Shown: positions 1-7,902, counted from the stretch's first letter. The stretch: 64,000 nucleotides of DNA from Candidatus Yanofskybacteria bacterium CG10_big_fil_rev_8_21_14_0_10_36_16 (GCA_002794035.1 PCXQ01000005.1:82587-146586); one strand, 5' to 3'. The notes: generated by a model not told the origin, from the letters alone. A program made the numbers and translations.

Positions 1-119
1 TTTACTAATTCCCTTGTTGTTAACTTTGTTTTATATTATTTATCTTTTATTTATGTAAAAACAATAATATAATTAAAAACAGTGGGTCGATTTTTTTATA
101 ACTTTAAAACCATAAAAAT

Positions 120-258
120 ATGAATCCCCACACTCATTAAGAATTTGCCTTAGGCTTTTCTCTGTTGAAGGTGGGGAGTAAAAAATTAACTTAATCATTA
201 AGAAGATGTTAAAATCCACTAATCGGCGTTTAATTTATTCTTAATGAGTGTGGGGATG
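120..258 (+). promoter_or_regulatory. Repeated leader element, copy 1
   Basis: The two ends are inverted copies of CCCCACACTCATTAAGAAT (126-144 and, inverted, 237-255), and the right end runs straight into the start codon at 256. The left end contains a six-codon frame, MNPHTH, at 120-140. An internal GTGGGG (171-176) could pair with CCCCAC at 126-131 in place of the 3' arm (250-255). Homologous copies precede the cupin gene (4039-4189) and the thioredoxin-like gene (20983-21128), both on the minus strand. Either a cis-acting RNA switch or a MITE-like repeat would explain it; the exact join to a start codon in all three copies favours a leader. Confidence 0.7.
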
Positions 259-735
259 AACAAAATATTAAAAACCTCCGGTGTTTTAGCTATTATTGCC
301 GGAATTGTCATGATAACCTTTGGCATATGGGGCATTGTTTTTACATATAAGAACGTTGCCAGAGAAAACATAATAACCCCAAGCGATGCCTCAATACCCG
401 AAAAACCCGTACGCGGACCATTTACACTTAAAGCTCAGGCCGATATTATTCGTGAACATGCCCTAAACTCAACGGGTGGATTAACATATGCTGAAATGCC
501 CAGACAGATTGCCAAAGTAGATGAAAACGGCAAAACTGTGTTAGATGATAATGGCGAGCCAGTTATGGTATCCAACGAAGCTCGTAATATTTGGGTAACT
601 GCGACAACCCTGACTACAGCATTAAACCTCGGGATAATAACATATGCATTTTCAGGCCTTGTCTTATTGCTGGGTCTAATATCAGTTTGGACAGGAATAA
701 CCTTTTACAGTCTGTACGAGCGCAAAATTCGCTAA
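256..735 (+). CDS. Two-TM membrane protein of the family often mislabelled LigA
   Basis: A 159-residue protein with a membrane segment near residues 6-30, an extracytoplasmic middle part and a second hydrophobic segment near 125-150. The GPFTLKAQADIIREHA and TGGLTYAEM stretches resemble small actinobacterial proteins annotated as aromatic ring-opening dioxygenase LigA; that label is a propagated error and the function is unknown. An upstream in-frame ATG at 244 is possible, but the ATG at 256 is where all three leader elements join their genes. The last residues (YERKIR) differ from those of the duplicated tail at 3423-3582 (RKKDSSGTMPNLS), so an insertion has probably replaced the native C-terminus here. 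Confidence 0.7.
   Translation: MNKILKTSGVLAIIAGIVMITFGIWGIVFTYKNVARENIITPSDASIPEKPVRGPFTLKAQADIIREHALNSTGGLTYAEMPRQIAKVDENGKTVLDDNGEPVMVSNEARNIWVTATTLTTALNLGIITYAFSGLVLLLGLISVWTGITFYSLYERKIR
597..713 (+). repeat. 117 bp direct repeat, left copy
   Basis: The 3' part of the membrane protein gene is repeated at 3423-3539 with two mismatches (CTGACTAC against CTAACCAC near 610). The offset is 2826 bp. The pair brackets the porin-cytochrome and TrmB genes and looks like the product of a single-crossover integration of a circular 2.8 kb molecule, or of a duplication. Confidence 0.9.
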
Positions 736-1067
736 GGGAGATTTTATGATTAAACAAAATCGGGCAATAAATGCCCGATAAAGAACAGAACAAAAATTAT
801 TCCTTGTGCGTTTTGTGGTCCTTGAACAATTTTTTATGTTCAAGGACTTTTTCTTTAAAATCGGGATTTTCCCTTTTTTGGAATACTGTTGTGATACGTC
901 AAACAGGAGACATTCTCCTCTGCCTTGCTCACCCGGTATTCCTTTTTTCATGGGTCATGTTTTTCTTAATTCTAAATTATCTAACAATATCCAAATGCCA
1001 ATAGCTATTCCAATGACCCAAACTGCTAAAAATTTCTAGCATCTGGTTTAATCATGTTCTTTTGGTA
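736..1067. other. Intergenic stretch with a terminator and a small-ORF relic
   Basis: No complete gene is visible. A short hairpin, TCGGGCA/TGCCCGA, lies at 760-778, followed by a strong terminator at 819-856. On the minus strand, about 1038-961, a frame without a start codon reads FLAVWVIGIAIGIWILL and ends LRKT before a stop. It resembles the last membrane segment of a small protein and may be a gene relic. Confidence 0.5.
819..856 (+). terminator. Intrinsic terminator
   Basis: A ten-base-pair stem (TCCTTGAACA with TGTTCAAGGA, loop 829-836) is followed by a T-rich run, CTTTTTCTTT. It probably ends transcription from the membrane protein gene at 256-735. Confidence 0.75.
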
Positions 1068-2228
1068 TTAAAATGTGGCTGTAACGCCGGTTTTAACAAC
1101 CTTTTTATTTTGATTACCAGCATTAAAAACATGGCCAAAGCCGGCGAATGCCCTAAAATCAAAAGCTCCGTTGGAAAACAGTGAGTAAAACACGTCAGCC
1201 TGAACTCCTCTTTTGGGCATAAGCGAATTCCAATCCTTATCAATCTCGTCATATCTAAGCGCTAAAGTAAGAGAGGACACTGGGAAATAATTGGCTTCAG
1301 CAAAGCATCCCAAATCAGTCCGCCTCACACCCACAATATCACGGCTTGAACCGCCGGCTACTCCGCCAAGGACAAGCAGTTTAGGGTTGACATCCAAGCT
1401 GGCCGTAACATAAGCGCGGTCAACCTTAGCTTCAAGACCCGATGCCCTGTGAGGCTGATCGGAGTGGATATAAGTTGCACCAAATGAAGTGTTACCTCCG
1501 CCGAAAAGATGCTGATAGGCTCCGCCGTACGTCTGGGCGTCATTAAATGGTTCTACTTCATCAACTCTCATAGCAAAAAACCTAACCGTATCTCTCATAT
1601 TCCATGTATTCACAGCTTCAAACCCAAGTCCGTAGTTTTGGCCGAATTTATGTCCTTGGACAGATTCGTTTTGGATAAAATTCCTGGGCGTCGGGTATCT
1701 GTCATTGCCCATAAACATTGATCCCCTAACTTGGGGCAGGCGTCCAGTCCTAATCTGATAGGTTGACTTCTCATTGCCGCCGGTATATGTAAGATTCCCC
1801 GCCTTAAACCATCTGGCGTGCCTTTGCAGTCCAAATGCTGAACGGAAGGCTTCATTGGGTCGAATTTCGCTGAATGCCGCCCACTGGCTCTTATCACCGA
1901 AATTAACTGTAGCGAACATGTCATACTCTTCATAGGCGGTTTTGCCCTGCCAATCCTTGCCTGCGGATTTTGTCTGGGTATTAGTAAATTTATATACCAA
2001 CGAAACCACATCCAGAGGATTAGAGATTTCTTTTTTTTCAAAATCGAACCGATATCCCCGTAACTTAAATTCGTAGCCCATACGATTAAGTCGCGGCCAC
2101 GCATTACTGATATGACAGTGGTTACAATTCATGCCGTATCTGTTGGCCCATTGTGGAACCGCCTGCGCATTAGGCGCAATCATAGAAACCGCAAAAAACA
2201 AAACTAACGCAGTAATGATTTTGTTCAT
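1068..2228 (-). CDS. Cyc2-like fused monohaem cytochrome c-porin
   Basis: A 386-residue protein with a signal peptide (1-23, cleavage after AQA), then a short cytochrome segment with one CXXCH haem site (C35-H39) in the context VPQWANRYGMNCNHCH, followed by WPRLNRMGYEFKLRGY. That spacing matches the Cyc2 family, outer-membrane Fe(II) oxidases that join a small cytochrome c to a porin. The remainder alternates like a beta-barrel and ends in Phe (GVTATF), the usual C-terminal signal of outer-membrane barrels. It is somewhat shorter than the roughly 480-residue founding Cyc2. AAGGAGGG lies five bases before the ATG. One sampled line (1141-1200) is about 48% G+C, richer than most neighbours. An outer-membrane protein is unexpected in Patescibacteria, so transfer is likely; iron as substrate is inferred from the family only. 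Confidence 0.75.
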   Translation of the reverse strand: MNKIITALVLFFAVSMIAPNAQAVPQWANRYGMNCNHCHISNAWPRLNRMGYEFKLRGYRFDFEKKEISNPLDVVSLVYKFTNTQTKSAGKDWQGKTAYEEYDMFATVNFGDKSQWAAFSEIRPNEAFRSAFGLQRHARWFKAGNLTYTGGNEKSTYQIRTGRLPQVRGSMFMGNDRYPTPRNFIQNESVQGHKFGQNYGLGFEAVNTWNMRDTVRFFAMRVDEVEPFNDAQTYGGAYQHLFGGGNTSFGATYIHSDQPHRASGLEAKVDRAYVTASLDVNPKLLVLGGVAGGSSRDIVGVRRTDLGCFAEANYFPVSSLTLALRYDEIDKDWNSLMPKRGVQADVFYSLFSNGAFDFRAFAGFGHVFNAGNQNKKVVKTGVTATF

Positions 2229-2336
2229 CTTTCCCTCCTTTCGCTTTTTAAAAAATCTAATTTGCGAGGTGTCTAAAAATACCCGATTATACCCCCGCTA
2301 ACAAAAATGTATACCAATAATCAATATTTACCAAAG

Positions 2337-2355
2337 TTTTAACCTAAGGTTAAAA
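2337..2355. promoter_or_regulatory. 19 bp perfect palindrome between divergent genes
   Basis: TTTTAACC TAA GGTTAAAA lies between the divergently transcribed porin-cytochrome and TrmB genes, about 110 bases upstream of the former. A partial version (AAGGTTTTAAACC) lies near 2407-2419. It is a plausible operator for the adjacent TrmB-type regulator. Confidence 0.45.
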
Positions 2356-2437
2356 ACAGAGAATGCTCCTAAAAATATAGAAAGATAACCCAGCATTAAC
2401 ATAAGCAAGGTTTTAAACCACATTTTATGCATTATAA

Positions 2438-2466
2438 TTGACAAAAATAATTAGAAATTATAATAT
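2438..2466 (+). promoter_or_regulatory. Promoter of the TrmB-type gene
   Basis: TTGACA at 2438-2443 and TAATAT at 2461-2466 are separated by 17 bases. This predicts a leader of roughly 110 bases before the start codon at 2583. The leader contains several GC-rich blocks (GTGCCACTCC, GGAGGGACAC) that may fold; I could not assign it to a known riboswitch class. Confidence 0.6.
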
Positions 2467-2582
2467 AATACGACGACCAAAAAGTCGCCTCGTGTCTATA
2501 TGTTCACATTACATCAGTTGCCAAGTGCCACTCCTTCACTTAAAACTGTGGAGGGACACAGCAGACGCCAGGTGCTACCACT

Positions 2583-3314
2583 ATGGAGATACAAAAAATC
2601 ATACAAAATTTAGGGTTAACCGAAAAAGAAGCGGCTGTTTACTTGGCTAGTCTTGAGCTTGGAGACGAAAAACTGTTCAAGATAGCAAAAACCGCTCACA
2701 TACCCAGGACAAGCTGCTACAACATGGTAAAATCTTTAATTTCAAAGGGGCTGATCAGTGTTTTTAAAACTGGAACAGGGCAATTTTATAAAGCAGAAAG
2801 TCCGGAAAGACTTTTAAACTCCCTTCGAGAAAATGAAATTTCTTTGCGTAAGATACTCCCCCAGCTCAAATCAAAACACCAAGAAACAAATAACAAGCCA
2901 AGGGTTTATTTTTATGAAAACGCCCAAGGTATAAAAACAATTTTAGAGGATATTTTAATAAAACAGCATCCCCTCATGGCTATAACTTCTGTTGATGATG
3001 CTTTAAATGTTTTGGGTGATAATTTTAGAGATTTTATAAACAAAAGGCACAAAAAATACTTGAGGGTCAGATTATTAACCCAAAAATCTGATTATTCCTT
3101 GGAATTAAAAAATCGTGATGAACAGGAATTGCGACGAACAAAATTCCTGCCTGTCGATTTTATCTTCAAAACAGCAAATTTTATTTACGGCAACAGGATA
3201 GCTATAATAGACTTCCAAAGAAAAAATCCTTTCGGATTAATAATAGAAGACGAGAACATATCTGAAACACAACGGATGCTTTTTGAAATAACATGGAAAC
3301 AAGCCACCTCCTAA
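2583..3314 (+). CDS. TrmB-family transcriptional regulator
   Basis: A 243-residue protein that starts with a winged helix-turn-helix typical of TrmB regulators: LGLTEKEAAVYLASLELG (residues about 10-27), then a recognition helix around IPRTSCYNMVKSLISKGLI. The C-terminal half (from about residue 105, RVYFYENAQGIKTIL) fits the effector-binding part of the family. It is divergent from the Cyc2-like gene and shares its insertion, so it may regulate that gene; the palindrome between them could be the site. A clear terminator follows at 3338-3370. Confidence 0.8.
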   Translation: MEIQKIIQNLGLTEKEAAVYLASLELGDEKLFKIAKTAHIPRTSCYNMVKSLISKGLISVFKTGTGQFYKAESPERLLNSLRENEISLRKILPQLKSKHQETNNKPRVYFYENAQGIKTILEDILIKQHPLMAITSVDDALNVLGDNFRDFINKRHKKYLRVRLLTQKSDYSLELKNRDEQELRRTKFLPVDFIFKTANFIYGNRIAIIDFQRKNPFGLIIEDENISETQRMLFEITWKQATS

Positions 3315-3337
3315 AGAAAAACGAATAGCACCTAAAA

Positions 3338-3370
3338 AACGTCACCGCTTGTAAGTGGTGACGTTTTTTT
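3338..3370 (+). terminator. Intrinsic terminator after the TrmB gene
   Basis: The stem AACGTCACC/GGTGACGTT has a ten-base loop and is followed by a run of T. Confidence 0.85.
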
Positions 3371-3422
3371 ATTATTCGATGGGGTAGGTTTCCTATCGAA
3401 CTCGTTTCCAAAGCCAGATAAC

Positions 3423-3582
3423 AACTGCGACAACCCTAACCACAGCATTAAACCTCGGGATAATAACATATGCATTTTCAGGCCTTGTCTTATTGCTGGG
3501 TCTAATATCAGTTTGGACAGGAATAACCTTTTACAGTCTAAGAAAAAAAGATAGCTCAGGAACTATGCCTAATCTGAGTTAA
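3423..3582 (+). pseudogene. Duplicated 3' tail of the LigA-like membrane protein gene
   Basis: Bases 3423-3539 repeat 597-713 (115 of 117 identical) and keep the reading frame, but there is no start codon or 5' part. The frame continues as RKKDSSGTMPNLS to a stop at 3580-3582. This is probably the original 3' end of the gene at 256, displaced by the 2.8 kb insertion. Confidence 0.85.
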
Positions 3583-3601
3583 TAAAAAATAGTTAAAAAA
3601 C

Positions 3602-3633
3602 AAAAACCCCTCCTTTTAAAAGGAGGGGTTTTT
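3602..3633. terminator. Bidirectional terminator
   Basis: A perfect palindrome, AACCCCTCC TTTTAAAA GGAGGGGTT, is bounded by A and T runs. It lies between the plus-strand gene tail and the minus-strand cupin gene, so it can serve both. Confidence 0.85.
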
Positions 3634-3642
3634 AAAAAGTTT

Positions 3643-4041
3643 TTATTCTGTTGTGATTCCATCAAAATCTTCTTCGTTTGCCATTGCTTCCTCTTTTGTA
3701 GCCCTGACTATGCCGTCTTTATGATGTGCTGGAGAATAAATAGTATAAAGCTTTAAATCATCTTCTTCTGAAGTATTGATTACGTTGTGCTCTGCTCCAG
3801 CAGGCACAACAATAGCTGAACCATCTTCAAGTTCATATTCTTTACCATCAATTGTGCATTTGCCTTTGCCCTCTTCTATTCTAAAAAACTGATCATTATC
3901 AGCATGAATTTCCATGCCGATATCCTCTCCCGGCTTTAATGACATCAGAACAAGCTGGCTATGCTTTGATGTATATAATACCTTTCGAAAATTACTATTT
4001 TCTAAGGTGTCTTTTTCTATATTTGAATTAAATCCTTTCAT
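3643..4041 (-). CDS. Small cupin-domain protein
   Basis: A 132-residue single-cupin protein. LKPGEDIGMEIHADNDQFF and the later VVPAGAEHNVIN correspond to the two cupin motifs that carry the metal-binding His and Glu residues (H in EIHAD, E in RIEEG, H in AEHNV). Proteins of this kind are usually annotated as cupins or mannose-6-phosphate isomerase-like; the substrate is unknown. The start is taken as the ATG at 4041, where leader copy 2 ends, as for the other leader-borne genes. A longer in-frame reading to 4134 exists, but it would translate through the leader element. Confidence 0.75.
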   Translation of the reverse strand: MKGFNSNIEKDTLENSNFRKVLYTSKHSQLVLMSLKPGEDIGMEIHADNDQFFRIEEGKGKCTIDGKEYELEDGSAIVVPAGAEHNVINTSEEDDLKLYTIYSPAHHKDGIVRATKEEAMANEEDFDGITTE

Positions 4042-4189
4042 CCCCACACTCATTAAGAATAACCCGGAAAAGCTTATTGCAAATTCAACTTCCCAACTTA
4101 TTCCTAAATATTTATTTTTTAGTTTACCTCCCACTTCTGTTCAAAAATTTAAGGCAAATTCTTAATGCTTAATGAGTGTGGGAATTCAT
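4039..4189 (-). promoter_or_regulatory. Repeated leader element, copy 2
   Basis: Read on the minus strand, it begins with a mini-ORF MNSHTH (4189-4169) and ends in the cupin start codon (4041-4039). The 5' arm has TCCCAC instead of CCCCAC, and the internal element is GTGGGA (4134-4129) instead of GTGGGG, a matching change. A seven-base tandem (CTTAATG twice) lies in the 5' arm near 4161-4174. An extended -10-like TGATATTAT sits just upstream, putting the likely transcript start close to the mini-ORF. Confidence 0.7.
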
Positions 4190-4230
4190 AATGTTAATAA
4201 TATCACAACAGATGTGAAATGATGATGAAA

Positions 4231-4698
4231 TTATTTTTTATTAATATTTTTCCAAAGCCAAACAATGGCAAGAACCCCTACAACAAGCCAAACAAGGTGG
4301 ATAACACACATAAGTGAAAACCAAAATCCACCCAACCCCCAGTGATGACCCCGAGACATCATGTTCCAACCATCGCCATAATCATCGGAATTCATGAATC
4401 TGCCCATCATCATTCCATGCGGTCCTGGGTATTCGTCCATAAGTTCAACCATGCGATCCGCTTCTTCTTCTGTCATAGTACCAGACATCATTTTTGTCAT
4501 TAAATCCTCCATTTCCTCATGGATTTCATCTCCTACTGCCTGATCTTCAACATAACGCATCATATTATAACCGTCACCCACCTCATCAAAATCCAACATC
4601 ATGCCCCCGTGAGCAAAAACAAAAACGGGAACTAAAAACAAAGCAATCAAACTTGATACAAATATTTTTTTCACAATTATGTTAAGCCAATTACGCAT
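4231..4698 (-). CDS. Met/His-rich membrane-anchored envelope protein
   Basis: A 155-residue protein with an N-terminal signal or anchor (about residues 10-29), a central acidic and methionine-rich stretch (MEDLMTKMMSGTMTEEEADR, HGMMMGRFMN, SRGHHWG) and a C-terminal membrane segment ending WKNINKK. The Met and His clusters suggest binding of Cu(I) or Ag(I) outside the cytoplasm. It lies directly downstream of the CopB-type ATPase gene in the same orientation, as expected for an accessory metal-binding protein. The family is not recognised with certainty. Confidence 0.6.
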   Translation of the reverse strand: MRNWLNIIVKKIFVSSLIALFLVPVFVFAHGGMMLDFDEVGDGYNMMRYVEDQAVGDEIHEEMEDLMTKMMSGTMTEEEADRMVELMDEYPGPHGMMMGRFMNSDDYGDGWNMMSRGHHWGLGGFWFSLMCVIHLVWLVVGVLAIVWLWKNINKK

Positions 4699-4740
4699 AG
4701 CACAATAAGCTCAGTTAAAAATTTATTAATCAAAAACAAA

Positions 4741-6963
4741 TTAAAGTTCTTCTTTTTTTAATAATATCGCATTAACCGCAACAATTACAGTACTCACAGA
4801 CATTAATATTGCAGCTATTGCCGGCTGTAAAATTATCCCCTTAAAAGCGAGCACGCCAGCCGCCAAAGGCAGTGCTATCACATTGTAACCAGCGGCCCAA
4901 AACAAATTTTGAATCATTTTCTTGTATGTAAGCTTAGAAAGTTTGATAATGCGGACTATGTCTCTTGGATCATCTTTTACAAGTATTATGCCGGCAGACT
5001 CTATGGCAACATTAGTGCCAGCTCCAATAGCAATACCGAGATCAGCCTGCGTAAGAGCAGGAGCGTCATTTATGCCATCCCCAACCATCGCAACTTTCCG
5101 TCCTTCTGACTGCAGAACCCTTACCTTATCTGCCTTTTGACCGGGCAAAACACCTGCAAAATACTTATCGATATTAAGTTCTTCAGCAACCCATTTAGCA
5201 ACTTCTGCTGAATCGCCTGTTATCATTGCAATCTCTACTCCTTCTTCCTTTAGTTTTTGCAAAGCATCCTTAGACTCAGGTCTTATTGTATCCGACAAAG
5301 ACAAAATACCAATTAAATTATTGGAATCTAATACATAAATTATTGTTTTGCCTTTTTTTGAATCACTTTCAACTTCACCCTCAAGATCTCTAGGAATATT
5401 AATATTGAATTCCTCTGCTAGGCTTTTACTGCCCACAAAAATTTCTTTTCCTTCTATCTCACCCTTTACTCCCCTGCCTGGAATTCTTGAAAATTTAATT
5501 GCCTCATGAAAATTAATATTTTCTTCTTTTGTTTTTTTAACAATTGCTTTGGCAATAAAATGTTCTGAATGGGCATCAATTGCTGCCGCCATACTCAAAA
5601 CATCCTCTTTGCTTTTATTCTCTGCGGGCCACACGTTGCTTACGCCGTACTCTCCCGAGGTTAAGGTTCCTGTCTTATCAAACAATACAGTATCGATGTT
5701 TCTTGCCGCCTCAAGCGCTAAACGGCGTTTAACTAGAAAACCATTCTGTGCCGCCATAGTAGTAGAAATTGACGCAACCAAAGGAATCGCCAATCCCAAA
5801 GCATGAGGACAAGTAATAACCAAAACCGCAACCAAACGTGAAATAGCAAATGGGAAACCTGCGTCAGAAAAAAGCGTCCATCCGGCAAATGTTATGACGC
5901 CTCCGCTTATTGCAATAATAGTAAGATAATAAGCAGCCTTATCTGAAAGAAGCTGTAATTTTGATTTAGAATTTTGAGCTTCTTCAACCAACCGCATGAC
6001 TCCCGACAAAAAAGTATCTTCTCCTATTTTGGAAACACGCGCCTTTAAGGATCCGTTGCCGTTTACCGTACCGGCAATAACCTCATCTCCCTGTTCTTTA
6101 TTTACCGGCCTTGATTCGCCGGTAACCATAGATTCATTGATATCTGAAGAACCCTCAACAATCACAGCGTCCGCTGGAATTTTACCTCCCGGACGGATAA
6201 AAACCACGTCGTCTTTCTTTAATTCCGAAAGGGGAATTATTTTATTATTTCCGTTTTCTATTATCTCAGCTTCATCCGGAAGAAGCTTTGATAATTCTTT
6301 AAGAGCACCTTGAGCTCCCTTAACCGCTCGCATTTCCATCCAATGGCCCAAAAGCATGATAGTAATAAGAGTTGCCAGTTCCCAGAATAAGACATCTCCC
6401 TTTCCTGTTATAACAACAGAAAGGCTATATATATAAGCAGTAAATATAGCCAATGAAATAAGGGTCATCATCCCCGGCGACCTACCTTTAAGCTCGCGCC
6501 AAGCACTGGAAATAAATATCCAACCGCCATAAAAGAATATTATAGAAGATAAAATAAGAGGCAAAAAACTGGAACCGGGAAATGAAGGGGCTGTGTAACC
6601 AAAAAGTGTATTTACAATCTCAGAATACATCACCACCGGCACCGACAAAACCAAGCTCACCCAAAATTTTGTTTTGAATATGTTGCCATGTTTTTTATGA
6701 CCATGACCCTCGTGCTTATCTTCTTTTTTAATTTCTTGTAAAACCAGCTTCATACCGCATGACGAACAAAGACCGGGAGAATCTTTGCGTTCTTCTGAGT
6801 GCATAGGGCAAACATAAGCCTTATTTTTATGCTCACTATGCTCGTCTCTGGTTTTGTCTTGTGATTCCACTAATTGCATACCGCATTCACTACAAAGGCC
6901 TGGCCGATCCTGCTTAATATCCGGATGCATGGGACAGATATAAATTTTATTATTGTTTTCCAT
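4741..6963 (-). CDS. copB: CopB-type copper/silver-exporting P1B-ATPase
   Basis: A 740-residue heavy-metal ATPase. The N-terminus carries two heavy-metal-binding repeats (YICPMHPDIKQDRPGLCSECGM and a second near residue 48) and a His-rich linker (HEGHGHKKHG). The transport motif is CPH (TCPHALGL, about residue 383), the mark of the P1B-3/CopB group. The phosphorylation site DKTGTLT (about 426) and GDGINDAPAL are intact, as is TGES in the actuator domain. It should export Cu or Ag from the cytoplasm. It heads a run of copper-related membrane genes; a second, CPC-type ATPase lies at 30678-32972. Confidence 0.9.
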   Translation of the reverse strand: MENNNKIYICPMHPDIKQDRPGLCSECGMQLVESQDKTRDEHSEHKNKAYVCPMHSEERKDSPGLCSSCGMKLVLQEIKKEDKHEGHGHKKHGNIFKTKFWVSLVLSVPVVMYSEIVNTLFGYTAPSFPGSSFLPLILSSIIFFYGGWIFISSAWRELKGRSPGMMTLISLAIFTAYIYSLSVVITGKGDVLFWELATLITIMLLGHWMEMRAVKGAQGALKELSKLLPDEAEIIENGNNKIIPLSELKKDDVVFIRPGGKIPADAVIVEGSSDINESMVTGESRPVNKEQGDEVIAGTVNGNGSLKARVSKIGEDTFLSGVMRLVEEAQNSKSKLQLLSDKAAYYLTIIAISGGVITFAGWTLFSDAGFPFAISRLVAVLVITCPHALGLAIPLVASISTTMAAQNGFLVKRRLALEAARNIDTVLFDKTGTLTSGEYGVSNVWPAENKSKEDVLSMAAAIDAHSEHFIAKAIVKKTKEENINFHEAIKFSRIPGRGVKGEIEGKEIFVGSKSLAEEFNINIPRDLEGEVESDSKKGKTIIYVLDSNNLIGILSLSDTIRPESKDALQKLKEEGVEIAMITGDSAEVAKWVAEELNIDKYFAGVLPGQKADKVRVLQSEGRKVAMVGDGINDAPALTQADLGIAIGAGTNVAIESAGIILVKDDPRDIVRIIKLSKLTYKKMIQNLFWAAGYNVIALPLAAGVLAFKGIILQPAIAAILMSVSTVIVAVNAILLKKEEL

Positions 6964-6984
6964 AATAATTGATGCTTAATTTTA

Positions 6985-7902
6985 TTATACCCCACAACTA
7001 CCTCCTGCCGAAATTTGAACAGGTTCAATTTCAGCTCGTATCTGCCTATAAGCAACTGCGCTTGAATAGTCATTCCCCAAAACTTCTTTTGGATCTACAT
7101 CACTCCAATCAATCCCCCTCTTTTCTTTCATAAATTTAGCTATAGTAAGGTAGGTATCAGGGAACCAATATGAATTAAACTTTAAAGCAAATTCATACAT
7201 TTGGCTTTCTGTAAGACCCCTATCGGCCATCAATTCAAGCAAACCAAGCATGGCCATTCCGTGATTACAATCTGGGAAATATGTATGATTACCGCAACAA
7301 GGACGATATATACCCTTAGCAACCCTCTCAACCAATTCTTGCTTAGATTCATCTAGATTTACAAAATCATGCTTACTGTAATGACTCATGGGATTGCCAT
7401 CAGCTAAAGACCATCCGCCGGTAGAGGCAAATTTCGAGGTATCATATTCAGTCATTGGGCCCTCTTCTAAAACCCTGTTTTTGTTTGCTAAACCAAATGC
7501 CCAAAGAAGATTTAAAATCTGTCCCGCATTTTCTTCATTTATTTTAATCTCTGTAATACCGCTTTCATATAATAGTTTTTTTGTTTCCTCGTGTATGCCT
7601 CCCCTTTGCTCGAAAAGTTTTTCAAATTTACCAACGTCTATAACCCCGGTAGAAGCCAGCTTCCTACCAGCATCATTCCACCAAACAGGAATAACAACTT
7701 CATTAGGCAAAACTTCTTTTTTAGTTTTGTTTTCCCTATAATCAGCTATCGCACTGTCTACTTTTGCCAATAAATTCAAATTCAAACCCACAACCTGAGT
7801 AAAAACAAAGGTGATGGCAACAACAATAGCTAAACCTTTCCAAGTCATAACTTTTTTAGATATTTCTTTAATTTTTTTTATATTATTTTTAATTTTTTCC
7901 AT
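6985..7902 (-). CDS. Cys-rich membrane-anchored protein near copper genes
   Basis: A protein of about 305 residues with one N-terminal membrane segment (GLAIVVAITFVFTQVVGL) and a large outside domain. Its striking motif is RPCCGNHTYFPDCNHG, three Cys and two His within 16 residues, and it ends in GGSCGV. It looks like a metal- or thiol-binding site. I recognise no named family. The start is the ATG at 7902; a TTG at 7920 is possible. It lies between the CopB-type ATPase and two other Cys-bearing membrane proteins in one operon-like run, so a role in copper handling or disulfide chemistry is inferred from context. Confidence 0.65.
   Translation of the reverse strand: MEKIKNNIKKIKEISKKVMTWKGLAIVVAITFVFTQVVGLNLNLLAKVDSAIADYRENKTKKEVLPNEVVIPVWWNDAGRKLASTGVIDVGKFEKLFEQRGGIHEETKKLLYESGITEIKINEENAGQILNLLWAFGLANKNRVLEEGPMTEYDTSKFASTGGWSLADGNPMSHYSKHDFVNLDESKQELVERVAKGIYRPCCGNHTYFPDCNHGMAMLGLLELMADRGLTESQMYEFALKFNSYWFPDTYLTIAKFMKEKRGIDWSDVDPKEVLGNDYSSAVAYRQIRAEIEPVQISAGGSCGV

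Noticed and set aside
244..255. Longer start (MSVG) for the LigA-like gene, and similar MRVR for the thioredoxin-like gene
   Set aside because: These codons are part of the leader arm and would add residues encoded by the repeat; the join at the inner ATG is common to all three copies. Not excluded.
1610..2104. Alternative 164-codon frame inside the Cyc2-like gene
   Set aside because: It overlaps the gene with a signal peptide, haem motif and strong ribosome binding site, and its own translation has no recognisable features.
2467..2582. Known riboswitch in the TrmB leader
   Set aside because: GC-rich blocks could pair, but no consensus of a class I know could be matched.
120..4189. The two oppositely oriented leader copies as ends of a composite transposon
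   Set aside because: No transposase lies between them, and a third copy stands alone at 20983-21128 in front of another gene.
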